Source of the DNA: Heterohyrax brucei
Lineage: Eukaryota; Chordata; Mammalia; Hyracoidea; Procaviidae
Length of the DNA: 64,000 nucleotides
Assembly: GCA_028571685.1 (NCBI GenBank)
Contig: CM053141.1
Span: forward strand, 69,797,833-69,861,832
Direction: 5' to 3'
Below are positions 25,059 through 35,695 of this stretch, one piece after another. The notes beneath the pieces are model-generated. The model was not told the origin of the DNA. It ran no database searches and saw nothing but the letters and a program-made list of their open reading frames with translations. The stretch's first letter is position 1. Every line of letters begins with the position of its first letter. A program made the position numbers and the translations under genes.

Positions 25059-25518
25059 TAAAATAGACACTTTCACAATGTTAAGTCTTCGTATCCATGA
25101 GCAGAATAGGTTTTTCCATTTATCTAAGTCTCTCTTAGTTTCTTGTAGTAAGGGCTTGTCATTCTCTTTGTAAAGGTCTGTTATTTCTCTGGTTAGATTA
25201 ATTCCTACGTACTTTATCTTCTTGGGGGCTATAGTAAATGGTGTTGATATGATGATTTCTTCCTTAACAGTCTTGTTGTTGGTATAAAGGAATCCTACTG
25301 ATTTACTTATGTTTATCTTGTATCCTGAGACTGCTGAACTCTTCTATCAGTTTGAGTAGTTTTCTTATAGATTCTTTGGGATTCTCAGCATATACAATCA
25401 TATCATCAGCAAACGGGGAGATTTTGACTACTTCTTTGCTAATGTGGATCCTCTTTATTTCTTGGTCTTGTCTAATTGCTCTGGCTAGAACTTCTAGTAC
25501 TGTGTTGAATAAGAGAGA

Positions 25519-26118
25519 TCAGAGTGGGCATCCTTGTCTAGTACCTGTTCTCAAGGAAAAGTCTTTCAGTGTCTGTCCATTCAGGATGATGTAGGCAGTT
25601 GGTTTTGTATAAATGGCCCTTATTGCATTGAGGAATTTGCCGTCTATGCCTATTTTGCTAAGAGTTTTTAGCAAGAATGGGTGTTGGACTTTATCAAATG
25701 CCTTTTCTGCATCAATGGACAAAATCAAGTGATTCTTGTCTTTTGTGATATTTAGGTGGTTAATCACATTAATTGTTTTTCTGATGTTGAATGAGCCTTG
25801 CATTCCCAGTATGAATCCAACTTGATCATCATGGATTATTTTCTTGATATGTTGTTGTATTCTATTGGCAAGATTTTTGCGGAAGATTTTTGCAACTAGA
25901 TTCATGAGTGATATCGGTCTATAGTTTTCCTTTTTTGTTGAGTCTTTCCCTGGTTTTGGTATCAGGGTTATGCTGGCTTCATAGAATAAGTTTGGGAGCA
26001 CTCCATCCCTTTCTATACTGTGAAATAGTCTCAGTAGTATCAGAGGTAACTCTTGTCTAAAAGCTTGGTAGAATTCTGCAGTGAAGCCATCTGGGCCCAG
26101 GCTTTCTTTGGTTGACAT
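25519..26118 (-). pseudogene. L1 ORF2 reverse-transcriptase remnant
   Basis: The 199 codons begin [20 protein letters not shown] and include the fingers ([19 protein letters not shown]), motif A ([18 protein letters not shown]) and the start of motif B (GTRQGCPL). The frame then breaks before the FADD motif. It is dead, but reads as a fairly recent copy. Confidence 0.9.
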
Positions 26119-26639
26119 TGTTTTGATGGCATTGTCAGTCTCTTCCGTTGTGACAGGTTTATTAAGATGTTCTGCTTCACGCTGTGATAATTTGGGTAGG
26201 TGGTATCAGTCAAGGAATTTGTCCATTTCCTCTAGGTTTTCAAATTTGTTAGAGTACAGTCTTTCATAGTATTCTGTTATGATATTTTTAATTTCTGTTG
26301 AATCTGTTGTGACAACTCTCCTCTGATTTCTAATTTGGGTTATTTTGTTTCCTTTCTTGTTTTTCTTTAGTAGGTTTAGCCAGTGGTTTGTCAATTTTGT
26401 TGGTCTTTTCAAAAAACCAGCTTTTGGTTTTTTCAGTTTATTTCTATTGTCTTTCTATTCTTTTAATTCCTTTTAATTCCTCTGCTCTGTTGTTCCCTCT
26501 CCCCTTGTTCAAGCTGTAGGGTTAGTTCCTTGATTTGATTTCTTTCTTCCTTCTAGATGTGTGCATTTATGGCGATAAACAGACCTCTGGTAGGGAGTGT
26601 TTTCATTCTCATTAGAATGCATGAACTTTAGAGTAGTGA

Positions 26640-27425
26640 AACAACCTCTACTGTAGCTGCATGACTGCTGTGCCAGGAGCAGGAGGGGTGGGAGCAGTAG
26701 AGAAAGAAGTTTTTCTTATTTTTAAAAGTGGGCTTTTTGTCTTGTTTCAGTGTATGGTTGTTTTCTGTACTCTGTTACCTACTTTTCATAGTTCTTAAAG
26801 TATTAAGATTACAGATTTCTAGTTTCTTTTGTTTGTGATCATGTCAGAGGTTTGGGTTCTTATACCGCTCATACTGCTATCTTCCTGGGATTCCATTCAT
26901 TGGCTTTCATTTCTGTTGCTTGTTGCCTAGTGGTCACAGGATGGCTTTTGCACCACTGGACATTGTGTATTGATTAAAAGCTAAAGGATGAGAGAATCAT
27001 TGTGTCAGGTAAACCTGTAGCATTTATCAGGAAAGCCAATGCTTTTCCTCAACAAATCCCTATAATTGGTATTTAGAGTTTTGTTTGCAGGGAAGCATGG
27101 CTTTTCTCTTCTTGAGAGTTCAAATAAGTGGAAATTTACTGCCTGATAAAAGAAGGTATTTGTTATTTGATGTAGCTGTGGGATCTCACCATGAAGAATT
27201 GGTTGAGAAGTTAGCCATTTATTATTTGTGTGTGTATATGTGTGTTTATTTTTAAAAAGCTGTATTTTGATTTGCCTGTTTGGTGATAAAATTTTAATTT
27301 TATATTGGTGATGTTTAAAAACTTGCATTTTGCTTTTCAGATAAACTAGAAGTTAGGGGAAATGTTCCTTTGGTTCTTAAAGAGCCATTTTTTAATTCTT
27401 TTGTTTCTCTTTTTGCTGTCCACAG
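26640..27425. other. unique intronic DNA
   Basis: No repeat or exon recognised until the acceptor at 27425. Confidence 0.4.
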
Positions 27426-27473
27426 AATGTTGGCTCAATTAAGAAGCATCAGGGAGATAAACTCAAGCTGGTG
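27426..27473 (+). other. ERBIN: candidate ERBIN 5'UTR exon (48 nt)
   Basis: A strong polypyrimidine tract (tttctctttttgctgtccacag, in part) precedes 48 nt that end at a near-perfect donor, GGTG|gtaagta. The stretch is not repeat-derived as far as I can see, and it lies 7.3 kb upstream of the ERBIN start exon on the same strand. It carries an ATG at 27427 in the +2 frame and is open in the frame that would join to the Erbin start. Joined to 34752 it gives a 17-codon upstream ORF that ends 2 nt before the Erbin ATG. The splice signals are seen directly; assignment to ERBIN is inference. Confidence 0.65.
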
Positions 27474-27776
27474 GTAAGTATTTTTCATATCTTCTGTTAA
27501 AGTGTTTGGTTTGTCAACTTACGTTTTCTTGGTTGGCTTTTTTTCTCCAGTGTAGTTAGAGTGTTCTTATACCTACAGTGTTAACATCTGACGTATAAAG
27601 TAGCCCGTCCTTATCACAACACTGAAGTTCCAGCCAGTAGTTTCTATTCACACCAGAGTAGGCTTTTGTTTGTTTTCTTGTATTATTTTATAAGGAAGGA
27701 TTGTTTAGGGTGTTTTTATTGATACGATGCTGTCCTTATCTGTCCTAAACGGTTATGGCTTTCCTTTTTTGTCACT

Positions 27777-27952
27777 ATGCCCTGGTAGCACAATGATTAA
27801 GTGCTTGACTGCTAATTGAAAGTTTAGCAATTTAAACTTAGCCCGCAGTTCTACAGGAGAGAAGACCTGATGATCTACTCTTGTAAAGATTATGGCCCAA
27901 GAAACCCTGTGGGGCAGTTCTCTATGAGCCAGAATTGATTTGATGGCATACA
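27777..27952 (+). mobile_element. AfroSINE (long form)
   Basis: Head tgccctggtagcacaatg, middle cctgatgatctactcttg, tail atgagccagaattgatttg. Confidence 0.8.
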
Positions 27953-27959
27953 ATAACAC

Positions 27960-28480
27960 TTTTCTTATCTATCCATAATTTTAGTCTATCTGGAGTCTTG
28001 TTCACAACTGACTCCATTTTTTATTAACTCCAGGCCCGGTAAATTTAATCCGAGACCTAAATTGTATCTACAGCTTCTATGCATAGCAGGTTCTCCTTTG
28101 AGAGAGAGACTTGATAAAGCGTCCTAGAGCTAAGCATCTAATTCCCTTTTTCTGAATTGGTTGTCCTTTTTGAGTTGTTTTCCATGTTCCTTCTTGCATA
28201 TATTCAACATTATGTAATTACTATTAGTACTATTTTAAAATGTTGAACTTTGTATAACCTTCATTACTTTGCTTTATAAATTGTCTTATACCTCAAGGGC
28301 CCTACATATATAATCATGTTTAAAATAAATTTTCTCTTTTTAGAATAGTATGTATTCTAATAACGTTTCTTGTCCTTTATTCTTAGCTATGCTTTATACT
28401 CATCAGTTCTATGTGATTTCTTGAAAATGGATTTTTAGGCCAGAACTTCCAAATTCTTGAGTATTATCATATTACATAAA
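27960..28480. other. unique intronic DNA
   Basis: Nothing recognised. Confidence 0.4.
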
Positions 28481-28580
28481 TACAACCATAAAATATAACA
28501 TGAAGTACGAGGATAATAACTTGGAGACATCATACTATTCTCATAGAACTTTCTTCTACAGTGGAAATGTTCTGGATCTT

Positions 28581-28720
28581 CACTATTCAGTACTGTAGCC
28601 ACTAGCCACATGTGGCTGTTGAGCACTTAAAATATATATATACAATTAAAAAAGACTGAAAAAGTGAATTTTTAATTTAACTTCATTTATAAGTTTAAAT
28701 AGACACATTTGGCTATAGCA
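28581..28720. mobile_element. possible ancient DNA-transposon (MER-type) fragment
   Basis: It contains gtagccactagccacatgtg, a motif common in mammalian MER-type non-autonomous repeats, and the 14-bp perfect palindrome agccacatgtggct at 28604-28617. The family is not certain. Confidence 0.35.
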
Positions 28721-29235
28721 TCTCCCTAACTTGTTATCTGTTGTATTCTTAAAGTCTCTGAAACAAGACATTTTACATTCATGTTTGCAATTTTTAATCC
28801 CTCATAAACTCTAAAGTGTAAGCTAAATTCCCCTTTAGCAACTAAATACCTCACACTTACTAGGTGAATAAAACTGTTTATTCTTATTAGTAATACATGC
28901 CTTCACATAAACATAGATTGCTAATAAATGTTCTGTAAATACTTCTGGGTATTTGTTGACAAAGATTTCTAATAAAAATATTTAATGTTTGAAATTCTAA
29001 TGTCCTTTTGTAAGCCTTAGAAGGCAAATATGTACTAAAGATCTGATGGTATTTGAATCATTTTGATGACCTGAGTTCAAGTATGTATCATTGTATATTG
29101 AATAGCAGCATATAAGGACTCAGTTTCTTTATGGAAAAATGGGAATAATAATACATGCCTTAGAAAGTTGTAGTGAAAATGAAATGACTGCAGATAGTAT
29201 ATCTAAAGATCTTAGCACATTTCCTTGTACGTTAC

Positions 29236-29432
29236 TAAAACCCATTGCCATCAAGTCAATTCCAACTCAAAGCAACCCCATATGCAGAGTAGAACTGCCG
29301 ACAGGTTTTCAAGGCACAGCCATTATGGAAGTAGACTTTCACATCTTTCTTCCACAGAATCACTGGTAAGTTTGAAATGCTGACCTTTCAGTTAGCGGCC
29401 AGGTGCTTAACCACTGCAGTACCAGGGCTGTC
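29236..29432 (-). mobile_element. AfroSINE (long form)
   Basis: The tail reads gccatcaagtcaattccaac; the head end reads gcttaaccactgcagtacc on the + strand. Confidence 0.8.
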
Positions 29433-29921
29433 TTCCTTGCACACAGTGACACTAAAAGATTGTGTAAGAAAGTCAGATTTTAAAGAAGATTGCAAGGGAT
29501 AGATTACCCTGCTTTAAAAGAGTTGCCAGACAAGTTAAGAATGTTATATAATTTGAATTCAAAAAGTTAGCCATAATGGAGCTTGAGGTAAAAGGAAATG
29601 TCAATGCTGATCCTCTCTTTATTTAAAGAATTGGATTTTTTCCCCCTAAATTAGTTATTTAGCAGTAATCCTGATATTTTAAAGAGGATTGTGTTCTGAG
29701 TATTACTTCTTTACTTGAGTTTTTTGGTGCCCCAGTGTTAACCTATCTAGCTTAAAATTGGTCCTGGCCTAAGGCAAGGTCATTATCATTATATACTGAA
29801 AGAATTGTTTACACTGTATTAATTCAGATCTATCCAAGTAAGTCTTTCTTCCTTAATAGGATTTTCACCTTTTTGGAATTCCCTGTATGTATACATTGTA
29901 TGCTTAATAAAAGTTGTGGCT
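29433..29921. other. unique intronic DNA
   Basis: Nothing recognised. Confidence 0.4.
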
Positions 29922-30108
29922 AGCTGCTGTTAAGTTGGTTCCTGACTTGTGCTTTGAGACTTGAACTGCTCCATAGGGTTTTCCTAGCTGTAATCTTTAT
30001 GGAAACAGTTGGTCAGGCCTTTCCTGTGCAGAGCAAGTGAGTGGGTTCCAGTCACCAAGCATTCTTTTGTTTAGCAGCTAATTGCAAACCACTTGTCCCA
30101 CCCAGCTT
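29922..30108 (-). mobile_element. AfroSINE (long form, decayed)
   Basis: Matches include gctgctgttaagttggttcc, ccatagggttttcctagctg and gtaatctttatggaaacag of the long form. Confidence 0.65.
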
Positions 30109-30840
30109 CTTTAAGTAAAATGGAGAGTTTTCACTAATTCACAATTGGGCTTTTACTAGCCAAGATAGTTTAAAATAATGAGGTCTTTATTTAATCAACT
30201 TTTTCTCCACTGAGTATACTGTAAACAAATTTAAGACGTATAAACCCTTTGGAAAAATGATAAGGACTGTATTTAGATGAAACAAAGTATACATGAGAGT
30301 AGACTGAAATTTTAAATTTTTTTTAAGTTGTTTTGTAGGTGAAGGTTGACAAAGCAGATTAGTTTCACATTAATCAGTACACGTCGTGTTGTGACATTGG
30401 TTACCAGTGCCACAATGTCTCAACATTCATCCTTTAATCAACTGTGGGTTATCCATTTGCATTCATTCAGCTTTTATCTCCTCTCTTGCATTCTGATCCT
30501 TGTCCCTGTGATGGTGTATTCATTTAGTCTCTGTTGTTTTTTTTTAATAGAGCTGTCCAATCTTTGGCTGAAGTATGAACCTCAGTAGTCACTTTGTGCA
30601 GAATTAAAAGAATGTCTGTATGCCGCACTGTTGAGTGTTCTTCCGGTCTCTGTCATACCCTAAGTTTGGTCTTTTTTTGTGAGTTTGAATTTTGTTACAC
30701 ATTTTCTCCACCTCTGTCCAGGACCCTCTACTGGGATCCCTTGTCGGAGCAGTTGGTAGTGGTAGCTAGGCACCAACTAGTTGTGCTTGACTCAGTCTGG
30801 TGGAGACTGTGGTACTTGCTGCCCAGTAGTCCTTTGTGCT

Positions 30841-30996
30841 GGAAACCCTGGTGGTGTAGCAGGTTAAGTGCTATGTCTGCTATCCAAAAGGTCAGCAGTT
30901 CAGATCCACAGGGCGCTCCTTGGAAACTATGGGGCAGTTCTACTCTGACCTCTAGGGTCACGATAAGTTGGACCTGACTCAACAGCAGTGGGTTTC
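30841..30996 (+). mobile_element. AfroSINE (short form, well preserved)
   Basis: Head gaaaccctggtggtgtagc, core gcgctccttggaaactatgg, tail acctgactcaacagcagtgg. Confidence 0.9.
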
Positions 30997-32179
30997 TTTC
31001 TTTTTTTTAAGTTCTTTGGGCTCATCTTTTCTCTTGTGTCTGGTTGTCTTCATTCTTCCTTGCTCTGTCCTGAAAGAATGGGACCAGTAGACGTATCAGA
31101 TGCTTGCTGACAGATGCTCGCTAACAGACTTTTAGGACTCCAGATGCTACTCCCTAAAGCACATTATAGAACATTTTCTTTTTTTATTACTATGACTGAG
31201 TGAAAATGTACATTACCGTATAAATTTACATGACACCTATATGCAGCTTCCACTGCTCTCCCTGCCCAGTGAGAGGACACCATTCCTCTCTGTTCCATAT
31301 ATGTCTCATTCTCTCAACAGTCTCCTTTCCCTCCTCTCCACCCATTCTCCTACCTCCAGCCAGAGGTCAGCAGGATGATATCCTATAGATACATAGACGC
31401 ATAAAGTGCATCCAGTATGGTCACTCTGCATCGCCAAGTCCAATCTGTTCGTGTCCGAAGAGTGGACCTTCATTATGATTTATGGGCAAGGGAACCCCAA
31501 AACCGCTGGACCATCAATTGCAGTCATTTAGTGGAGATCTCAGGGTGCACCCCCTTTTATTCTTGTGTTGCCAGTGAGACTCAACTTAGTGAGCTCCGTT
31601 GCAGCTATCCTTGGTGGGGGCCGGGTACCATCCGGTTCTTCTGGTCCCAAGTTGATGTAGGCACCCACTCATGTGGGTCTCTCTGTCTTCTGTGTTGTCT
31701 CTACTCCATGTCATTTTGGTCCTCAGTAATCAACTATTCCTGCTGAGTTGGGACCATTTGCTGTGCCCTTGGATGGCAGCTTGGCAGGTTTTAAGACCCC
31801 AGATGCCACTCACCATTGTGGGGTGCAGAGAGGCCTGTTAGCAAAACGCTAGTTGTGCCCATTGGCCTCAACTTCGGCTAAGAGTATGGTCTCCTGTCCC
31901 CTGCCCCAGCTACTCTGTCCTTGCAGTATTGAGTTAAGATGGAAGGAGTATTCAGGTTATTTTGAAGTCCACTTAATATTGTTGTTTCTAATGTGTGCGA
32001 TCACCAGTTTCACCCAACCAAATTTCTACCAAGTATCTAATCTAAAACATCCTCCCCTCGCCCCCACCCCTTGCGGCCATCAAAGAGTCTTTTCTTCTAT
32101 ACGTAAGTCTGTTTTTGAGATCTTCTCGTAGGGGTCTCGTGTAATATTTGTCCTTTTGTCACTGACTACTTTGACTCAG

Positions 32180-32677
32180 TGTTTTAGTCACCTAGGCTGC
32201 TCTAACAGAAATACCACAGAGTGGATGGCTTTAACAAAGAAAGATTTATTCTTACACAGTCCGGTAGGTTGCAAGTCCATATTCAGGGTGTCCGCTCCAG
32301 GGAAAGACCTTCCTCTTGTTGGCTCTGGAGGAAAGTCCGGTATTGCATCAGTCTTTGTTTCTGGGAGCGTCCTCACGCAAGAACTTCTGGTCTGAAGGAC
32401 ACGCTCTGCTCCTGGTGCTGCTTGCTTGATGGTAGGGAGGTTGTCAAATTGTCCTTGGTTTCTTTTTCCTTTTATTCCTTGCAAGCTAAAAGCATTAAGG
32501 GTGGGGCAAGCCATACTCCAGGGAAACTACCCCCACAGCAGGAATTCGCAGCCCCACCCTAACCTTTAACATACAGGTTAGCAAAACCACGCAATGGACA
32601 GTCCCAAGATACTGGGAACCATATCCCAGCCACGTGGCTGCACACATTTTTGGGAGGACACAATTCCAACCATGACA
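32180..32677 (-). mobile_element. solo LTR (MaLR-like) nested in L1
   Basis: The 498-bp TG...CA element has 5-bp TSDs ctcag (32175-32179) and ctcgg (32678-32682). The minus-strand AATAAA is near its 3' end (agatttattctta on +). Confidence 0.9.
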
Positions 32678-32744
32678 CTCGGCATCATGTCTTCCAGTTG
32701 AAACCAGGTTAGGAGATATTTCCTGGAATCATCATTATTCTTTA

Positions 32745-33221
32745 TCATTGCGTAGTGCTCCATTGAGTATGTGTACCACAGTTTACCTGTCCATTTCTCT
32801 GTTGGTGGGCATCTGGGTTGAGTCCATCTTTTGCTGTTGTGGACTGTGCTGTGATAGACATTCTTGTGCATGTGTCCATTGGTGTGAATGGCCTTGATTC
32901 TGTAGGATATATTCCAAGGAGTGGAATTACTGGGTCAAATGGTATATCAATAGCCATTTCTTTAAGGAAGCGCCAGATTACTTTCCAAAGAGGCTGGACC
33001 ATTGTACAACCCCACCAGCCGTGTAGGAGAGTTCCGCTTTCTCCACAGCCTCTCCAGCATTTATTGTTTTGTGTATTTTGGATCATGGCCAACCTTGTTG
33101 GGGTAAGATAGTATCTCATTGTCTTCTTGATTTGAATTTCTGTAGTAACTAAAGATCGTGAACATGTCTGCATGTGTTTTTTGGCTGCCTGGATCTCCTC
33201 TTTAGAGAAATGTCTGTCCAT
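32745..33221 (-). pseudogene. L1 ORF2 C-terminal remnant
   Basis: The 158-codon frame starts [20 protein letters not shown] and includes the [18 protein letters not shown] segment. A second frame, 32578-32871, overlaps it but runs into LTR sequence, so the terminus is lost. Confidence 0.85.
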
Positions 33222-34029
33222 CTTCTTTGCCCATCGCTTAATTGGATGATTTATCTTCTTCTTACTGCTATTTTTGGTAGTACCTTATAGATTATGGAGA
33301 TCAGGCATCAGTCTGACATAGAGTTGCCAAATGTTTTTTCCCGTTGTGTAGGTGGCCTTTTAACTCTTGTGATAGTCTTTGGATGAGTTAAAGTGTTTGA
33401 TTCTTAGTAGTTCCCATTTATCTATTTTCTCTTCTGTTGATTTGTGGTTTGTTTGACAGATTTTGAAGTCTGTGTATGTTGTGTATTAAAACTTCCATTG
33501 TCGTTCCTGCCTTTTCTTGGATGAGCTTTATCGTTTTAGGTTTGATATTTAGGTATTTTATCCATTTGGAGTTGGTTTTTGTATAAGGTGTAAGATAAAT
33601 GGATCTTGTTTCAATTTGTTGCAGATGGAGATCCAATTTTGTCAGCACCATTTGTTGAAGATACTGTTTTTCTCCCAGCTCAATGACTTAGGGCCTTTGT
33701 TGAATATCATCTGTTCATAGGCAAATGATGTCATCTCTAGGGTCTCAGTTCTGTTTCATTGATCCATCTATCTGTTCTTGTACTAGTACCAGGCTCTTTT
33801 GACCACTGTGGCAATGTAGTATAGAACATTTTCTTAATAAACTATTCTGCCAGTTGAACTAGATATAGATATCCCCAGCCGTCACCCCAGAGACTGGAAT
33901 TTTTATGTGAGTTTAGGAATGCTAAAGGATGATTGATCTCTAACAGCTGATTAGGAAGGTCTGACAATATCTTTGGTACCAATTCCGAAGCAGAAATGCA
34001 CGTTGCAGTTCTTAAGAAACAGAGTACTC

Positions 34030-34462
34030 GTTTTTCCTCTTTTAATTTTATTATTGTTTAGGTGAAAGTTTACAGGCCAAGTTAGGTTCTGATTCAAACA
34101 TTTGTACATACGTTATTCTGTTGTGACATCGGTTGCAATCCCCGCAATGTCACAGCACTCTCCTCATTTCCACTCCAAGTTACCTGTTTTCCATTTGCCC
34201 TGTATTTGTGTCCCTTCCTGCCTTCTAATCTTGTCTTTGGCTAGGACTTGGCCATTTGTTGTGTATTTGGTTGAACTAAGAAGCACATTCCTCATACATT
34301 TTACTGTTTGTTTTATGTAACTGTCTAATCTCTGTCTGGAAAGTGGGCTTTGAGGAGCAGTTTCAGTTCTGAGTTAGCAGAATATCTGGGGGCTGTAGTC
34401 TCAGAGGTTCACCCAGTTTCTGTGAGACCGGTAAATCTTGTCTTTTTTATGTTACAAGATGT
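34030..34462 (-). mobile_element. LINE 3'-end repeat (second type) with TSD
   Basis: The 433-bp copy starts with gtttttcctcttttaatttt. It is flanked by aagaaacagagtactc (34014-34029) and aagaagcagaatactc (34463-34478), 14/16. Confidence 0.8.
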
Positions 34463-34751
34463 AAGAAGCAGAATACTCTTAAGCAGAAATTTAAAAGAGA
34501 CCTTTTTTGTATTCAGGTTTTCTCTTTTGACAGCTAATTAGAAGACTTATAAGGTACTGTTTTCTTTATAAGCATCGAGTTACTTCACAGATTATTTTGT
34601 GAAGTAAATATATAATATAAATTTGGATATTGAGACACTATTACGTATTCCATTGTGTGTGTTTAGCTGTGATACAGGAATTGGAAAAATTTATTCAGAA
34701 AAATTGTTAGAAGATATGTATTTTAATTACATTTTTATTTGAATATTGCAG

Positions 34752-34949
34752 TATCTAAAAATGACTACAAAACGAAGTTTGTTTGTGCGGCTCGTACCAT
34801 GTCGTTGTCTACGAGGGGAAGAGGAGACAGTGACTTCTCTGGATTATTCCCACTGCAGTTTGGAACAGGTTCCCAAAGAGATTTTTACTTTTGAGAAAAC
34901 ATTGGAGGAGCTTTATTTAGATGCTAATCAGATCGAAGAGCTTCCAAAG
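34752..34949 (+). CDS. ERBIN: ERBIN first coding exon (start codon, N-terminal cap, first LRR)
   Basis: This is the first coding exon of Erbin (ERBB2IP, LAP2), a basolateral/junctional scaffold with N-terminal leucine-rich repeats and a C-terminal PDZ domain that binds ERBB2 and p0071/delta-catenin-type partners. The acceptor AG is at 34750-34751 and the donor GT at 34950-34951 (AAAG|gtatgt). ATG is at 34761, after 9 nt of leader (tatctaaaa), with A at -3. The 63 codons (34761-34949) end in phase 0. The protein begins [16 protein letters not shown]. Cys14 and Cys16 match the known palmitoylation pair that anchors the family at membrane. The first repeat follows ([16 protein letters not shown]). 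An upstream in-frame stop is absent from the leader itself. The intron to the next coding exon is 20,993 nt. The identity is recognised from the protein sequence and I regard it as essentially certain. Confidence 0.97.
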
Positions 34950-35329
34950 GTATGTTAATATTATTGTCTTTCAAGAATTACCCTTAGTTATTTTATTGTC
35001 TAGTTTGAAACAAAAATATGATATTCTTAATGTGGCTATATTTGTGTGTAGTTTTCCCTTTTTTGTTGTTTAATTTTATCTTATGGTATCACCACAATCC
35101 AATTTTTTTAAAATAGCTTTTTTTAAAAAGCTTTTTTCTTGAAATTAATTGTGTGAATACTTGTGCAGATTACTTAAAATTTTGTATTTAACTCCAGTTA
35201 TGTTATTGCTACTAGGGTGGATTAAAATGACTACATGATTTGTAGCTACTGGACTTAACTGTACAAAGAAATGAAATTGTTATTTTTTCTTAACTTTAAT
35301 GAGATATAACAATAGCTAGTTGTTGTTGT

Positions 35330-35484
35330 TGGAAACCCTGGTTGTGTAGCAGGTTAAGTTATGTCTGCTAACCCAGTGGTCAAATCTGCCAGGCACTCCT
35401 TGGAAACTTTATGTGGGCAGTTCTGCTCTGACCTCTGGGGTTGCCGTGAGTTGGACCTGACTTGACAGCAGTGGGTTTTGGTGG
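35330..35484 (+). mobile_element. AfroSINE (short form)
   Basis: Head ggaaaccctggttgtgtagc, tail gagttggacctgacttgac. It lies 380 bp downstream of the ERBIN coding exon. Confidence 0.85.
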
Positions 35485-35487
35485 GTG

Positions 35488-35695
35488 GTGGTTGTTAGTT
35501 GCCATCAAATTGGCCCTCAAGTCATGGTTACCCTCTGGACAATAGAATGAAGTGCTGCCCAGTTCTTCCGCATCCCTAGGACTGATTGCAGATTGGTCGG
35601 TTGCGATTGATAGGGTTTTTGTTGATTGATTTTCGGAAGTAGATTGCCAAACTTTTCTTTCTAGTCTTAGTCTGGAAGCTCTGCTCTTGGAGCAT
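35488..35695 (-). mobile_element. long AfroSINE-like repeat
   Basis: Starts gttgttagttgccatcaaat and ends in gattttcggaagtagattgc plus ctttctagtcttagtctgg, features of the long-form subgroup. Confidence 0.6.

Larger units (their letters stand above)
22557..26630 (-). mobile_element. 5'-truncated L1, about 4 kb
   Basis: Poly(T) at 22557, 3' UTR to about 23500, then ORF2 in several frames up to the region just after the endonuclease domain. The 5' end is near 26630. The 3' UTR contains a C/T-rich run near 23465-23500. A tiny L1 is inserted at 24928-25058. No TSD was resolved. Confidence 0.85.
31181..33819 (-). mobile_element. 5'-truncated L1 with 16-bp TSD, split by an LTR
   Basis: Flanked by tatagaacattttctt at 31165-31180 and 33820-33835 (16/16). 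It holds the 3' UTR and the last part of ORF2. An LTR occupies 32180-32677. About 2.1 kb is L1. Confidence 0.95.
30314..33890 (-). mobile_element. LINE 3'-end repeat (second type), host of a nest
   Basis: The host text runs 30314-31180 and resumes at 33836-33890 (aataaactattctgccag). The outer TSD is agactg(a/g)aatttt at 30301-30313 and 33891-33903. It contains a SINE at 30841 and an L1 at 31181. Confidence 0.75.
27427..34758 (+). promoter_or_regulatory. upstream ORF formed by splicing (17 codons)
   Basis: If 27473 is spliced to 34752, ATG at 27427 opens MLAQLRSIREINSSWCI and stops at TAA 34756-34758, two bases before the ERBIN ATG at 34761. Such an ORF would usually lower translation of the main frame or allow re-initiation. 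This depends on the inferred exon. Confidence 0.45.

Noticed and set aside
27426..27470. Alternative donor at CTG|gtggta for the 5'UTR exon
   Set aside because: The GT three bases downstream (GGTG|gtaagta) fits the U1 consensus far better.
30594..30977. A 127-codon + strand frame
   Set aside because: It spans a LINE-type 3'-end repeat and an inserted SINE, so it is a chance fusion of repeats.
32188..32562. Overlapping open frames of 108 and 113 codons on both strands
   Set aside because: They lie wholly or mostly in the LTR at 32180-32677, have no recognisable domain, and carry LTR landmarks such as the AATAAA region.
34746..34958. Starting Erbin at the upstream TTG
   Set aside because: The acceptor AG at 34750-34751 lies between that TTG and the ATG, so the TTG is intronic; the ATG at 34761 matches the known Erbin start.
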